Source: Frigoriglobus tundricola (GTDB taxonomy: Bacteria; Planctomycetota; Planctomycetia; Gemmatales; Gemmataceae). From it: a DNA stretch of 64,000 bases. The notes below the pieces were generated by a model, which did no database searches, was not told the DNA's origin, and saw only the letters and a list, made by a program, of their open reading frames with translations. Below are positions 44,995 to 53,317 of the stretch, piece after piece. Where the stretch lies: positions 4,464,001-4,528,000 of the forward strand of contig NZ_CP053452.2 in NCBI RefSeq assembly GCF_013128195.2, given 5' to 3'. How positions within the stretch are numbered: position 1 is the first letter of the stretch; the number at the start of each line of letters is the position of its first letter. The position numbers and the translations under genes were made by a program.

Positions 44995-45672
44995 GTGGAC
45001 TCGGAATCCTGGGAACAGAGCCGCAACCTCCAGAAGATGATTCGATCCGTTGACCCGCGTCAGTGCGACCGCAAGTTGCGCCTGTTCGCGGTCGCCTGTT
45101 GCCGCCGGGTGTGGGACCTGATTACCGACCCCGCAGCTAAGCGGCTCGTGGAACTCACTGAACAGTTCGCAGACGGTGCAATCGATCGGGAGGCACTCCG
45201 CAACGTATGGTCGGGAGCACCCGACTATCCGCGCGCAGACGGAGCGGCGAAACAGGCAGCGGCTTTTGGCTGCGCCAGTTGGGAGGCTGCTGCCGACAGC
45301 TACACCCGCGCGGCACACGACGCCGAAGCGGCGGTTGCCGAAGCAATTGATGAGCCCGACTCGCCAGAGGTCGGGCTCCGAAAATACGAGCTGCGAGGAC
45401 GAGAGCGTGCGGCACAACTCGATCTTCTCCGTGAAGTTCTCCGGAACCCGTTTCGCTCCGTTTCGTTCTCCCCAACATGGCGCACTGAGACGGCCGTCCT
45501 GCTCGCCCGACAGATGTATGAGTCGCGCGACTTTAGCGCGATGCCGATCCTGGCCGACGCCCTCCAAGATGCGGGGTGCGACCACACGCTTGTCCTCGAC
45601 CACTGTCGTGATCCCGGCCAGATTCACGTCCGCGGGTGCTGGGTCGTCGATCTTGTGCTGGGGAAAAGTTGA
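44995..45672 (+). CDS. Tail-family protein 1 (first of three tandem paralogues)
   Basis: GTG at 44995 chosen because GAGG (44986-44989) lies 5 bases upstream; a GTG at 44989 would add two residues. A 225-residue soluble protein with CDRKLRLFAVACCRRVWDL near the start and a conserved C-terminal tail, NPFRSVSFSPTWRTETAVLLARQMYESRDFSAMPILADALQDAGC...HVRGCWVVDLVLGKS. The tail (about 80 residues) recurs in the next two genes and at the right edge of the window. Such proteins occur in large copy number in Gemmata-like genomes, often near TIGR02996 genes; no enzymatic role is known to me. Confidence 0.85.
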   Translation: MDSESWEQSRNLQKMIRSVDPRQCDRKLRLFAVACCRRVWDLITDPAAKRLVELTEQFADGAIDREALRNVWSGAPDYPRADGAAKQAAAFGCASWEAAADSYTRAAHDAEAAVAEAIDEPDSPEVGLRKYELRGRERAAQLDLLREVLRNPFRSVSFSPTWRTETAVLLARQMYESRDFSAMPILADALQDAGCDHTLVLDHCRDPGQIHVRGCWVVDLVLGKS

Positions 45673-45693
45673 AGCCGTCTCGGAGGAACAGCG

Positions 45694-46320
45694 ATGACGG
45701 AAAATACGTGGTTCACGGTCATCGCACCGGAGCACATGTTGGTTTGGATCGCGAAACAGTGCCCGGAGCGAAAGTTGCGCCTGTACGCGATTGCGTGCTG
45801 TCGGCGCCTCACACACCGCTGCAGCAATCTGCTCGCGGACGCGCTGGCCGAAGCCGAGACCCTTGCCGACCAGCCGACCAGTGGCAAAGGGAACGCATTT
45901 CGTGTCAGCCGCGCCGCGCTGCGGTGGGGCGCACGGGATGAACTGGGGCTTGTGGATGCGTTGGCCGAAAGGGATCCGTTCCGCTCGGCGCAGCTTGCCA
46001 GCGATAACGTCATCGCCGCCGTTACGGCGCGCAACAGCAGCTCCTGGGAGGAGCGCTGGTTTCAAGCACAATGCCTGCATGATCTGGTCGGGAACCCCTT
46101 CCGTTCGACCTCTTTCACGGCCGCGTGGCGCACCGAGACCGTGCAACTCGTCGCCAAGCAGATGTACGAAACGCACGAGTTCAGCGGGATGCCGGTTCTC
46201 GCCGACGCGCTTCAGGAAGCCGGGTGCGACAGCGCTGACATTCTCGACCACTGCCGCGACATGAGCCAGGCTCACGTCCGCGGGTGCTGGGTCGTCGATC
46301 TGGTTCTGGGGAAAAATTGA
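45694..46320 (+). CDS. Tail-family protein 2
   Basis: A 208-residue paralogue of the preceding gene (21-base gap). It starts MTENTWFTVIAPEHMLVWIAKQCPERKLRLYAIACCRRLTHRCSNLL, keeping the CPERKLRLYAIACCRR element, and ends with NPFRSTSFTAAWRTETVQLVAKQMYETHEFSGMPVLADALQEAGCDSADILDHCRDMSQAHVRGCWVVDLVLGKN. The last 95 bases are identical to those of the third paralogue except at the margins, indicating gene conversion or recent duplication. Function unknown. Confidence 0.85.
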   Translation: MTENTWFTVIAPEHMLVWIAKQCPERKLRLYAIACCRRLTHRCSNLLADALAEAETLADQPTSGKGNAFRVSRAALRWGARDELGLVDALAERDPFRSAQLASDNVIAAVTARNSSSWEERWFQAQCLHDLVGNPFRSTSFTAAWRTETVQLVAKQMYETHEFSGMPVLADALQEAGCDSADILDHCRDMSQAHVRGCWVVDLVLGKN

Positions 46321-46342
46321 ACCGCGATCGGGAACCGTAACG

Positions 46343-46990
46343 ATGACCGAAAGCGATTGGATCACGGGACCGGACCAAAAGGTCCGCCTGGCGATTTCGG
46401 CGCTGAGCCCGCGCCGACAGCGTCTCCTGGCTGTCGCCGCGTGCCGGGTTCTGGGGGAACGGATTGAATACCCGGTCGTCCGGGCCGCTCTCGACGCTGC
46501 GGAAACCTTCGCGGATACTGGGAAATCGAAAGCGGCGTTGCGCCGGGCGCGACAATCCCTGGTGAGCCTGCGAAACGAGATTTACGCGAGCCGGTCGCAT
46601 ACCAACGATGCGGTCGGGCTTTCACTGTTCGCGGTCCAGGTCGCCGTTTCCGAGAACGCCGTGTTCGGAGCCGTGTCCCAGGTACTGGAAGCCCTCGCGA
46701 TTGATGACGTTCCCACCGAAGTCGCCCGGCGGCGCGTGTACGGTCCGCATCGCGAAATTACCGGCCCACCCGTCCCTCCCACGTTCGCACCTGCGTGGCG
46801 CACCGATACCGCGGTTCTGCTCGCGAAGCAGATGTACGAGTCGCGCGACTTCTCCACGATGCCCATTCTGGCCGACGCGCTCCAGGACGCCGGGTGCGAC
46901 AGCGCTGACATTCTCGACCACTGCCGCGACATGAGCCAGGCTCACGTCCGCGGGTGCTGGGTCGTCGATCTGGTTCTGGGGAAGAGCTGA
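46343..46990 (+). CDS. Tail-family protein 3
   Basis: A 215-residue paralogue. N-terminus MTESDWITGPDQKVRLAISALSPRRQRLLAVAACRVLG, again with the R-L-AVA-CR element, and the shared tail AWRTDTAVLLAKQMYESRDFSTMPILADALQDAGCDSADILDHCRDMSQAHVRGCWVVDLVLGKS. It is followed by an Uma2 gene 27 bases downstream, the same order (tail-family protein then Uma2) as at the right end of the window on the other strand. Confidence 0.85.
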   Translation: MTESDWITGPDQKVRLAISALSPRRQRLLAVAACRVLGERIEYPVVRAALDAAETFADTGKSKAALRRARQSLVSLRNEIYASRSHTNDAVGLSLFAVQVAVSENAVFGAVSQVLEALAIDDVPTEVARRRVYGPHREITGPPVPPTFAPAWRTDTAVLLAKQMYESRDFSTMPILADALQDAGCDSADILDHCRDMSQAHVRGCWVVDLVLGKS

Positions 46991-47017
46991 AGGTATCTTG
47001 AGCGCCGGAGGTGAACC

Positions 47018-47632
47018 ATGTCCGCCGTAGCGAACCCGCCCGCGCCCGGATCGACCACGCCGCCCCCGGTCGGCGGCCCGCGCCCGTGGCGCTGCACCCG
47101 CGAGCAGTACACCAAACTCGGCGAAGCCGGGTTCTTCACGGAAAAGCGTTACGAACTGATCCGCGGGGAGATCATCGACATGGGTAAGGAGGGTCCGCGG
47201 CACTACACGATGTTCCTGATCGCGCTGGATGTCATCAAGGCCGCGTTCGGGCCGGGGTTCTTTGCCCGCCCAGCCGGCCCTTTGGCGTTCGACGACAGCG
47301 AACCGCAACCGGACGTGAGCGTCGTCCGCGGAACGCGAATGGACTACATGACCGAGCACCCCGCAACGGCCCTTTTCGCGCTAGAAATCTCCGAAACGTC
47401 ACTCAGCTACGATCTCACCACGAAGGCCGAACTGTACGCGACCGTCGGCATCCCCGAGTACTGGGTTCTCGACCTGGAGGAAAGGCGGCTCCACGTCTTC
47501 CGCGCCCCCCGGCCGCTCGCACCGGGCCTCGACACGACGGCATACTCGACCCATCTCACCTATTCCCCCGGCGACACGGTCACGCCGCTTCATGCCGCGA
47601 ACGCCGTGGCCGTCACCGACCTCCTCCCCTGA
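47018..47632 (+). CDS. Uma2-family (PD-(D/E)XK-like) endonuclease
   Basis: A 204-residue Uma2/DUF820 protein. After a Pro/Gly-rich N-terminus it has KRYELIRGEIIDMG, a middle with SEPQPDVSVVRGTRMDYM (PDV..V acidic motif), ALEISETSLSYDLTTKAELYATVGIPEYWVLDL (E..K catalytic pattern) and ends in ...VAVTDLLP. The fold is a restriction-endonuclease type, and these proteins are highly multiplied in cyanobacteria and planctomycetes. GGAGG precedes the ATG. A broken second copy lies at 62136-63846. Confidence 0.9.
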   Translation: MSAVANPPAPGSTTPPPVGGPRPWRCTREQYTKLGEAGFFTEKRYELIRGEIIDMGKEGPRHYTMFLIALDVIKAAFGPGFFARPAGPLAFDDSEPQPDVSVVRGTRMDYMTEHPATALFALEISETSLSYDLTTKAELYATVGIPEYWVLDLEERRLHVFRAPRPLAPGLDTTAYSTHLTYSPGDTVTPLHAANAVAVTDLLP

Positions 47633-47757
47633 TCGCGCTTTTCTGCCGAAGGGCTCCCCCGCGGCGGGGGCGGTTGCGATAATACTCCGGCGAGGCCGCC
47701 ACCGGCGCGCCCCGGAAGATCCCACCCGCCTTTCCCCTGCACCCAGGAGACGCGTTC

Positions 47758-48540
47758 GTGAGTCACTCGCTCCGCACACTCGTCGGCTGCGCCGTTCTGG
47801 CCGCCGGCCTCTGGGCCGTCACCGCTACCGCGGCCGACGTACCCGATCTGCCGAAGGACTCCTACAAGAAGGCCGCCGACGCGGACCTCACGTTCCTCAA
47901 GACGCGGCTGGGCGAACTCGCCAAGACCCAGGCCGCCGGCGAGAAGCTCCTGGACGGCCGCATCAAGCCGGCCCTCGGCGTCACCCTCCTGCTCTCCGCC
48001 TACGGCGACGCCCTCGGCGACGCTGCCCTGAAGGCCGACGCGCTCAAGGTGACCGAGGCCATTGGCAAGAAGGACTTCAAGGCCGCGAGCGAACTGGCCC
48101 AGAAGCTCGCCGTCAAGCCCGGCTCGGGCAAGGCGGGGGCGCTGCCCAAGCCGCTCAAGGACGACGAGGCGATGCTGGCCGCGATCATGTCGCCGTTCCG
48201 CGGCGGCTCGGTCGGCGGGCTGAACATCGATAAGGACATCAAGGACCTGACCAAGGCGACGGGCGGCGCCAAGATCGACCCGGCGGCCGTCGAGATCCTC
48301 GCCGTCCGCACCACCGTCATCAACGCTTACGGGTTCCACAGCCCCAACGGCAAGGCGACCGTCAACGCGGCCAACCAGAAGAAGTGGGAGAAGTACGCGA
48401 CCGAGTCGATCGATTTCGGCAAGCAGCTCACGACGGAAGCGGCCAAGGGCGCCAAGGCCGACGAGAAGAAGCTCAAAACGCTGCTCAGCAGCGTGAACGC
48501 CCGCTGCACGTCCTGCCACAACGACTTCCGCGACGACTGA
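47758..48540 (+). CDS. Secreted cytochrome c-like protein with one CxxCH
   Basis: A 260-residue protein with a signal peptide (LVGCAVLAAGLWAVTATA), a helical region of about 200 residues with many Lys/Asp/Ala residues, and a single heme-binding site CTSCH near the C-terminus (VNARCTSCHNDFRDD). The placement of CxxCH at the very end resembles cytochrome c-prime-type four-helix proteins, so a c-prime-like role is plausible. It starts with a GTG at 47758 after GGAG. Confidence 0.75.
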   Translation: MSHSLRTLVGCAVLAAGLWAVTATAADVPDLPKDSYKKAADADLTFLKTRLGELAKTQAAGEKLLDGRIKPALGVTLLLSAYGDALGDAALKADALKVTEAIGKKDFKAASELAQKLAVKPGSGKAGALPKPLKDDEAMLAAIMSPFRGGSVGGLNIDKDIKDLTKATGGAKIDPAAVEILAVRTTVINAYGFHSPNGKATVNAANQKKWEKYATESIDFGKQLTTEAAKGAKADEKKLKTLLSSVNARCTSCHNDFRDD

Positions 48541-48606
48541 TCGAAGAATGTCTCGCGGTACAACATGCGAGCGGCGCGGCGTGAGCCGTGCCGCTCGCGG
48601 CTTTCT

Positions 48607-48737
48607 TGTAGGTCGCGGTCGAGGAGGCTTTGCGACGAGGCCCGACGGCGGACCGCTTTGCAGTTCCCGCTTGCGCCGATTCGCATAGGTGAGGGCCGTC
48701 GGGCCTCGTCGCAAAGCCTCCTCGACCGCGACCTACA
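48607..48737. repeat. Inverted-repeat element GTAGGTCGCGGTCGAGG, copy A
   Basis: Arms of 43 bases (48607-48649 and 48695-48737): TGTAGGTCGCGGTCGAGGAG... and its reverse complement, around a 45-base centre. It lies between the cytochrome-like gene and the convergent phosphoesterase gene. Copies with the same arms but a different centre occur at 51732-51864 and, in part, near 52032-52074. Confidence 0.92.
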
Positions 48738-48778
48738 AATACGGCCCTTGCCCGCAGCCCACCCTCCATCGCTTCCGA

Positions 48779-50707
48779 TCACTCCTTCTTCAACGTGAAC
48801 TGGTCGAACAGCCGGCCCTCGACATCGAACGCCTTCAGGTTGAAGGTGCCGTTGTACATGGTCACGTAGCAGAAGTGGTAGTCGGACCGGAACTCCTGCT
48901 TGAAGAACGGGGGCGTCGGGGCGAAGTTCTCGAGCGAGCCGCCGCCGCCGCCGCTCGTCACGTACACCACGCCGTCCTTCTGGTCCACCTTCCCGGCGCG
49001 GATCGGCCACGTGCGCTCGTACACGTGGACGTGCCCGTTGAACACCACGTCCACCTTGTACTTCTCGTACAGCGTCACGAAGTGCCGCACCCGCACGTCG
49101 CCGTAGGTGCTCGACCCCTTCCACGTGTTGCCGTAGTCGTCGTCGTCCGAGCAGTACGCCGGGTGGTGGTGGTAGCAGAACTTCCACTTCGCGGTGGACG
49201 CGGCCAGCGCCCTCTCCAGCCACTTGTACTGCTCGCCGTCCGGCTTCAGGTTCCGCTTGGAGTTCGTGTCCAGCACGAAGAACTCGGCGTTGCCGTAGGT
49301 GTACGAGTAGTAGTACTCGGGCTTGGGGAGCGCGAAGTACTTGTAGTAGTGCGGGTGGTCCTTCTCGTGGTTGCCGATGCACGGGAACACCGCGACCCGG
49401 CCGAACAGCTCGTTGCACGGCTTGAACAGGTCGCCGGTCCACTGCGCCTTCGAGGCGCCGTCGTCCACCACGTCGCCGCAGTGCATGACGAAGTTCGGCC
49501 GCCGCTCCCACATCAGCTTCGCGACCTTCCCGGTCACCACCGGGTTCCGCTGCGTGTCGCCGATGATGGTGAAGCTGAACGCGTCGGTCGGCCCCGGCGC
49601 GGTCATGAACGTCAGCGGCTTGCTCTCCAGCTTCCGCCCCTCGGCGTCCGTGCAGACCACCCGGTAGAAGTACTTCGTGTTCGGCTCCAGACCGGTGAGC
49701 GGCACCTCGCCCATCACGTCGGGCTTCTCGACCTTGACCTGCTGCTTCGGCGGGTAGGTGTCGCCGTACTCCACGACGGCGGTGGCGGGGGCGTCGGCCT
49801 CCCACATGATCGTGATGCCGGTCCGCGTCACGTACTGGAGGTACGGCTCGACCACGAACCGCAACCCGTCGGGCATGGCCGACGGCGCCTCCGTGAGCTT
49901 CTGATCGACCTCGAAGTGGTGGAACACCTGCTCCGGCGGCACGGCGTGCGCGCACAGGAGCACTTCCTTGAGCGCGCCCTGCATGGGGTAGTCTTCGTTG
50001 TCGTCGGTGTAGCGGCCGACCACGAGCGGGGCCGTTTTGGCGTGCAGCACCGGCCCGGACTGCTCGTTGCCGGTCGCATCGAGCTGGCCGTTCACGTACA
50101 GCCGCATCTGCTTGCCGTCGTACACGGCCGCGACGTGGTACCACTTGCCGCGGGCGTATGGGGTCTTCGATTCGAGATAGGTCATCTTCTCGGTGGCCTT
50201 TGTCGCGAGCCCGAAGAAGAACGACTTCTTGTTGAAGCCGAGGACGAAGCCGTGCTTCGTCGGGGCGCTGTCCTGGAAGCAGCCGAGGATGCCGCCCCAC
50301 TCGGTCGGTTCGTCGATGCGCACCCAAGCGACCATCGACAGTGCATCTTTGGGCAAGTACGCGGCGCCGGGGCTGGTTTTCTCCTTCACCATCACGCCAT
50401 CGGCCGGACCGGTAAGATGGAGGTGGGGCGTCGGGGCGTCGGTGACGACCTTGGGCGTACCGAGGAGCGTGCCGGGCAGCTTTCCGGCGCGGTCGGCGAC
50501 CGTCTTGCCGGTCACGCCTTCTGTGTCGAAGACCCAGTGCGCGGTCGGCTTGAGGTCGGGCCTGGGGGCGGCGGACGTCGGACCGTTCCGCACTAGCGCG
50601 ACCGCCAGAACCGCGACCACGCACGCCGCCGACCCGACCACCTTCGCCCAGGCTCTCGGGCGCCCGTCCCGCGGGTTCCCCCGGTCCCCGTTCTGTGTTT
50701 TCGCCAC
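48779..50707 (-). CDS. LamG plus purple-acid-phosphatase-type metallophosphoesterase
   Basis: A 642-residue exported protein: N-terminal transmembrane/signal segment (VVGSAACVVAVLAVALV), a LamG/concanavalin-like domain (about 55-250: AHWVFDTEGVTGKTVADRAG, WVRIDEPTEWGGILGCF, WYHVAAVYDGKQMRLYVNGQLD), a purple-acid-phosphatase N-terminal FN3-like domain (LRFVVEPYLQYVTRTGITIMWE) and a calcineurin-type phosphoesterase domain with GDTQ, GDVVDDG, GNHEKDH, HHHPAY and GHVHVYERTW. It is probably a secreted phosphatase for organic phosphates, with the LamG domain binding glycans. Confidence 0.92.
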   Translation of the reverse strand: MAKTQNGDRGNPRDGRPRAWAKVVGSAACVVAVLAVALVRNGPTSAAPRPDLKPTAHWVFDTEGVTGKTVADRAGKLPGTLLGTPKVVTDAPTPHLHLTGPADGVMVKEKTSPGAAYLPKDALSMVAWVRIDEPTEWGGILGCFQDSAPTKHGFVLGFNKKSFFFGLATKATEKMTYLESKTPYARGKWYHVAAVYDGKQMRLYVNGQLDATGNEQSGPVLHAKTAPLVVGRYTDDNEDYPMQGALKEVLLCAHAVPPEQVFHHFEVDQKLTEAPSAMPDGLRFVVEPYLQYVTRTGITIMWEADAPATAVVEYGDTYPPKQQVKVEKPDVMGEVPLTGLEPNTKYFYRVVCTDAEGRKLESKPLTFMTAPGPTDAFSFTIIGDTQRNPVVTGKVAKLMWERRPNFVMHCGDVVDDGASKAQWTGDLFKPCNELFGRVAVFPCIGNHEKDHPHYYKYFALPKPEYYYSYTYGNAEFFVLDTNSKRNLKPDGEQYKWLERALAASTAKWKFCYHHHPAYCSDDDDYGNTWKGSSTYGDVRVRHFVTLYEKYKVDVVFNGHVHVYERTWPIRAGKVDQKDGVVYVTSGGGGGSLENFAPTPPFFKQEFRSDYHFCYVTMYNGTFNLKAFDVEGRLFDQFTLKKE

Positions 50708-50827
50708 GACTCACCTGTTGTGCGGAAACTGTGCTACACAGCCATGTTGGCTGTGCTGCTGAACTCACCGGCGAAAGTATACGGAACCGACGTGAGTGAT
50801 TCGCGAAGAACGTGCGAAGAGAAATCC

Positions 50828-51736
50828 ATGCCGCCAGATTGGTTGGTCGTTTCCGACGAAGTGCGCGCCGCGGTGGCCGCCGGTCGGCCGGTGGTCGCGC
50901 TCGAATCGACGCTCATCGCCCACGGGCTGCCGTGGCCGGTGAACCTCGAAACGGCCCGCGAATCGGAGTCGGCCGTCCGCGCCGCCGGCGCCGTGCCCGC
51001 GACCATCGCGGTACTACACGGCGCGCCGACCGTGGGCCTTTCCGGTGCCCAGATCGAAGACCTCGCGCGCGCAAAAGGCGTGCGGAAAGCGAGTCGCCGC
51101 GACCTCGGCGCCGCGGTCGCGCTGAAGCAGCACGCCGCAACCACCGTATCGGCGACGATGGCACTGGCGCACGCGGCCGGCATTCGCGTGTTCGGCACCG
51201 GCGGCCTGGGGGGCGCGCACCGCGACGCGGAGCCGTTCGACATCTCCGCCGACCTGACCGAACTCGCCCGCACGCCGGTGCTGGTGGCGTGCGCCGGGGC
51301 GAAGAGCATCCTGCACCTGCCGCGCACGCTGGAGATCCTGGAAACGCTCGGCGTGCCGGTGGTCGGCTACCGCACCGACGTGTTCCCGACGTTCTACGTC
51401 CGCGACCACAGCCCGCCGCTGCCGGTGTCGGCCCGCGTCGATTCGGCGCGCGAGGCCGCCGCGCTGTTCGCGGCGCACACGAGCATGGGTGGCGGCGGGG
51501 CCGTGCTGGCTCAGTCGTGCCCGGCGGACGTTGCGGTGTCGGCGGTGGAGTTCGACCGGTGGCTACACGAGGCCGAAGGCGCGGCCCGCGCGGCGAACGT
51601 GACCGGCGCGAAGGTGACGCCGTTTCTTCTGGCGCGGCTGGGCGAGTTGAGCGGCGGGCGGACCCTGGCGGCGAACCGCGTGCTGATCGTCGCGAACGCG
51701 CGCTCGCTCGCCGCCGAAGTGGCAGCCAATATGTAG
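50828..51736 (+). CDS. psuG: Pseudouridine-5'-phosphate glycosidase
   Basis: A 302-residue protein. Conserved parts: VVALESTLIAHGLPWPVNLETA at the start, GAVPATIAVLHGAPTVGL, the KASRRDLGAAVA Lys/Arg segment (catalytic Lys nearby), TVSATMALAHAAGIRVFGTGGLGGAHR and VCAGAKSILHLPRTLEILETLGVPV. These are the PsuG signatures; the enzyme splits pseudouridine 5'-phosphate into uracil and ribose 5-phosphate. The ATG at 50828 begins the conserved core. psuK (kinase) is not adjacent. Confidence 0.93.
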   Translation: MPPDWLVVSDEVRAAVAAGRPVVALESTLIAHGLPWPVNLETARESESAVRAAGAVPATIAVLHGAPTVGLSGAQIEDLARAKGVRKASRRDLGAAVALKQHAATTVSATMALAHAAGIRVFGTGGLGGAHRDAEPFDISADLTELARTPVLVACAGAKSILHLPRTLEILETLGVPVVGYRTDVFPTFYVRDHSPPLPVSARVDSAREAAALFAAHTSMGGGGAVLAQSCPADVAVSAVEFDRWLHEAEGAARAANVTGAKVTPFLLARLGELSGGRTLAANRVLIVANARSLAAEVAANM

Positions 51737-51864
51737 GTCGCGGTCGAGGAGGCTTTGCGACGAGGCCCGACGGCGGACGTGCGCGACGTATCTGCGCAAG
51801 CGATAGCCGCGTCGGTGGTTGGCCGTCGGGCCTCGTCGCAAAGCCTCCTCGACCGCGACCTACA
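51732..51864. repeat. Inverted-repeat element GTAGGTCGCGGTCGAGG, copy B
   Basis: Arms 51732-51774 and 51822-51864 with the same sequence as copy A (48607-48737) but a different centre. It begins at the psuG stop codon region and ends 13 bases before the start of the zinc-ribbon gene. Its right arm is repeated again downstream through the tandem duplication. Confidence 0.92.
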
Positions 51865-52200
51865 GAAAGCACAACGCATGATTTCGTTCCGATGCTGGTT
51901 CTGCAACCGAGGTTTCTACAAGCCGGTCGAGCTCGTCGGGCAGCGGTTCGTGTGCGGCTGCGGGCGTCGGGTGAAGGTGCCGAAGCGGATGCGCGACGTA
52001 TCTGCGCAAGCGATAGCCGCGTCGGTGGTTGGCCGTCGGGCCTCGTCGCAAAGCCTCCTCGACCGCGACCTACAGAAAGCACAACGCATGATTTCGTTCC
52101 GATGCTGGTTCTGCAACCGGGGTTTCTACAAGCCGGCCGAGTTCGCCGGGCAGCGGTTCGTGTGCGGGTGCGGGCGCCGGGTGAAGGTGCCGAAGCGGTC
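51781..52200 (+). repeat. 210-bp tandem duplication including a repeat arm and a zinc-ribbon coding unit
   Basis: The sequences 51781-51990 and 51991-52200 are near-identical (few differences), a direct tandem copy. Each holds the centre and right arm of the GTAGGTCGCGG element followed by the coding start MISFRCWFCNRGFYKP. Because 210 is divisible by three, the second copy is in frame with the first. Confidence 0.92.
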
Positions 52201-52444
52201 CGGCGGGTCGAGCAAGGCGTTCTCGCTCGGGGACTGGCTCGTGGAGTCGCTCGTCTACGGCGGGGCCGGTGCGCTGTTCGGCTTCCTGTTGTGTATCGTG
52301 ATCGTCCCGCGGGTTCCGCTCGTCCGCCGGCCCACGGAACTGACGATCGCGATGACCCTGTTCGGCCTGCTGGTGGGTGTGATCTTCGGCGAGCGCGGCA
52401 TCAACTGGATCGGCCAGAAGCTCCGCGACCGCGAGAACGGGTGA
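51878..52444 (+). CDS. Membrane protein with a tandemly duplicated zinc ribbon
   Basis: From the ATG at 51878 the frame encodes MISFRCWFCNRGFYKP...FVCGCGRRVKVPKR (zinc ribbon 1, C-x2-C and C-x-C), a 33-residue linker translated from the dispersed-repeat sequence (MRDVSAQAIAASVVGRRASSQSLLDRDLQK), then MISFRCWFCNRGFYKP...FVCGCGRRVKVPKR (ribbon 2) and two transmembrane helices (LVYGGAGALFGFLLCIVIVPR and LTIAMTLFGLLVGVIFGERG). Starting instead at the second ATG (52088) gives the presumably ancestral single-ribbon protein. Either or both starts may be used. Function unknown. The next gene begins 3 bases after the stop. Confidence 0.75.
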   Translation: MISFRCWFCNRGFYKPVELVGQRFVCGCGRRVKVPKRMRDVSAQAIAASVVGRRASSQSLLDRDLQKAQRMISFRCWFCNRGFYKPAEFAGQRFVCGCGRRVKVPKRSGGSSKAFSLGDWLVESLVYGGAGALFGFLLCIVIVPRVPLVRRPTELTIAMTLFGLLVGVIFGERGINWIGQKLRDRENG

Positions 52445-52447
52445 ACC

Positions 52448-53212
52448 ATGTCACCGGACGAAGCCGCGTTCCTGAAGGCGATCGGTGACAACCCCGCGGA
52501 CGAAACCGCGCGGCTGGTGTACGCCGACTGGCTGGCAGAACGTGGGGAAGATGAGAAAGCCACTTGGCTCCGCGAGAGCGTCGTGAACGGGTGGCCGCAA
52601 GAAGATCAACCGCTGTATCCTGTCGGACTAATCCAGACAATGTTCTCACGCGGCACACTTGGTGATGCGTGGCTACACCTCGTGCGGGGGCGAATCCCGT
52701 TATGGGACGCTTCTACTCTCCTCGCCCTTGGACGTCTCCAGGGATTTCTACTTGCGAACTCCTTTTCAAACGACAGGACGCTTGGCTTCCAAGGGCCGAA
52801 TAGCGTTCAACACGCATTCAACAAACACACGGGTGAGGCGTCTCTGCTCCCTCTTGGTATACTCGACGAACTTGTCTCCGCTCGATTCGCGGAATATCTG
52901 CCAGTGAACCTGGAGCCACTTCCAGATTGGGAGTCCTCGTTACGTTCCGTCTTCACTCGTTGGTTGTTCACCGATCCCGCAGGCGTGGTCACTTCCATTG
53001 GTGCAAGTGAAGAGGTGCGCACCGTGCGCACGGATTCCGGTCGCCGCTCTGTCGAAGAAAGTGCTCTGCGGTTGGTCCGGGCGGTCATCCGACCTGAAAG
53101 GGCTTGGCAAATCACCGTGACTAAGAGCCACTACTACGCAATGGAATCGAACGACATCGCGCTCGAAGCGGCTAACCGCGTACTGTTCCTGCACTTCAGC
53201 TTCTCGGATTGA
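52448..53212 (+). CDS. TIGR02996 domain protein
   Basis: A 254-residue protein whose N-terminus, MSPDEAAFLKAIGDNPADETARLVYADWLAERGED, is the planctomycete repeat-companion domain TIGR02996 (typically DEAAFLRAI...P.D..PRLVYADWLEE.G). The remainder shows no recognised domain. Base composition is lower in G+C from about 52640 onwards than in neighbouring genes, suggesting a different origin for the C-terminal part. It starts 3 bases after the stop of the zinc-ribbon gene (translational coupling is possible). Confidence 0.8.
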   Translation: MSPDEAAFLKAIGDNPADETARLVYADWLAERGEDEKATWLRESVVNGWPQEDQPLYPVGLIQTMFSRGTLGDAWLHLVRGRIPLWDASTLLALGRLQGFLLANSFSNDRTLGFQGPNSVQHAFNKHTGEASLLPLGILDELVSARFAEYLPVNLEPLPDWESSLRSVFTRWLFTDPAGVVTSIGASEEVRTVRTDSGRRSVEESALRLVRAVIRPERAWQITVTKSHYYAMESNDIALEAANRVLFLHFSFSD

Positions 53213-53317
53213 ATCGCTTGTCGGCCGTCGTGAACCACTGCGCGTGGTCCGTTCTCCTCCCTGTATCGCTCCGCTACAATTCCTGTTCACTTGCACTCGC
53301 ACCGGTTGGAGTCGTTC

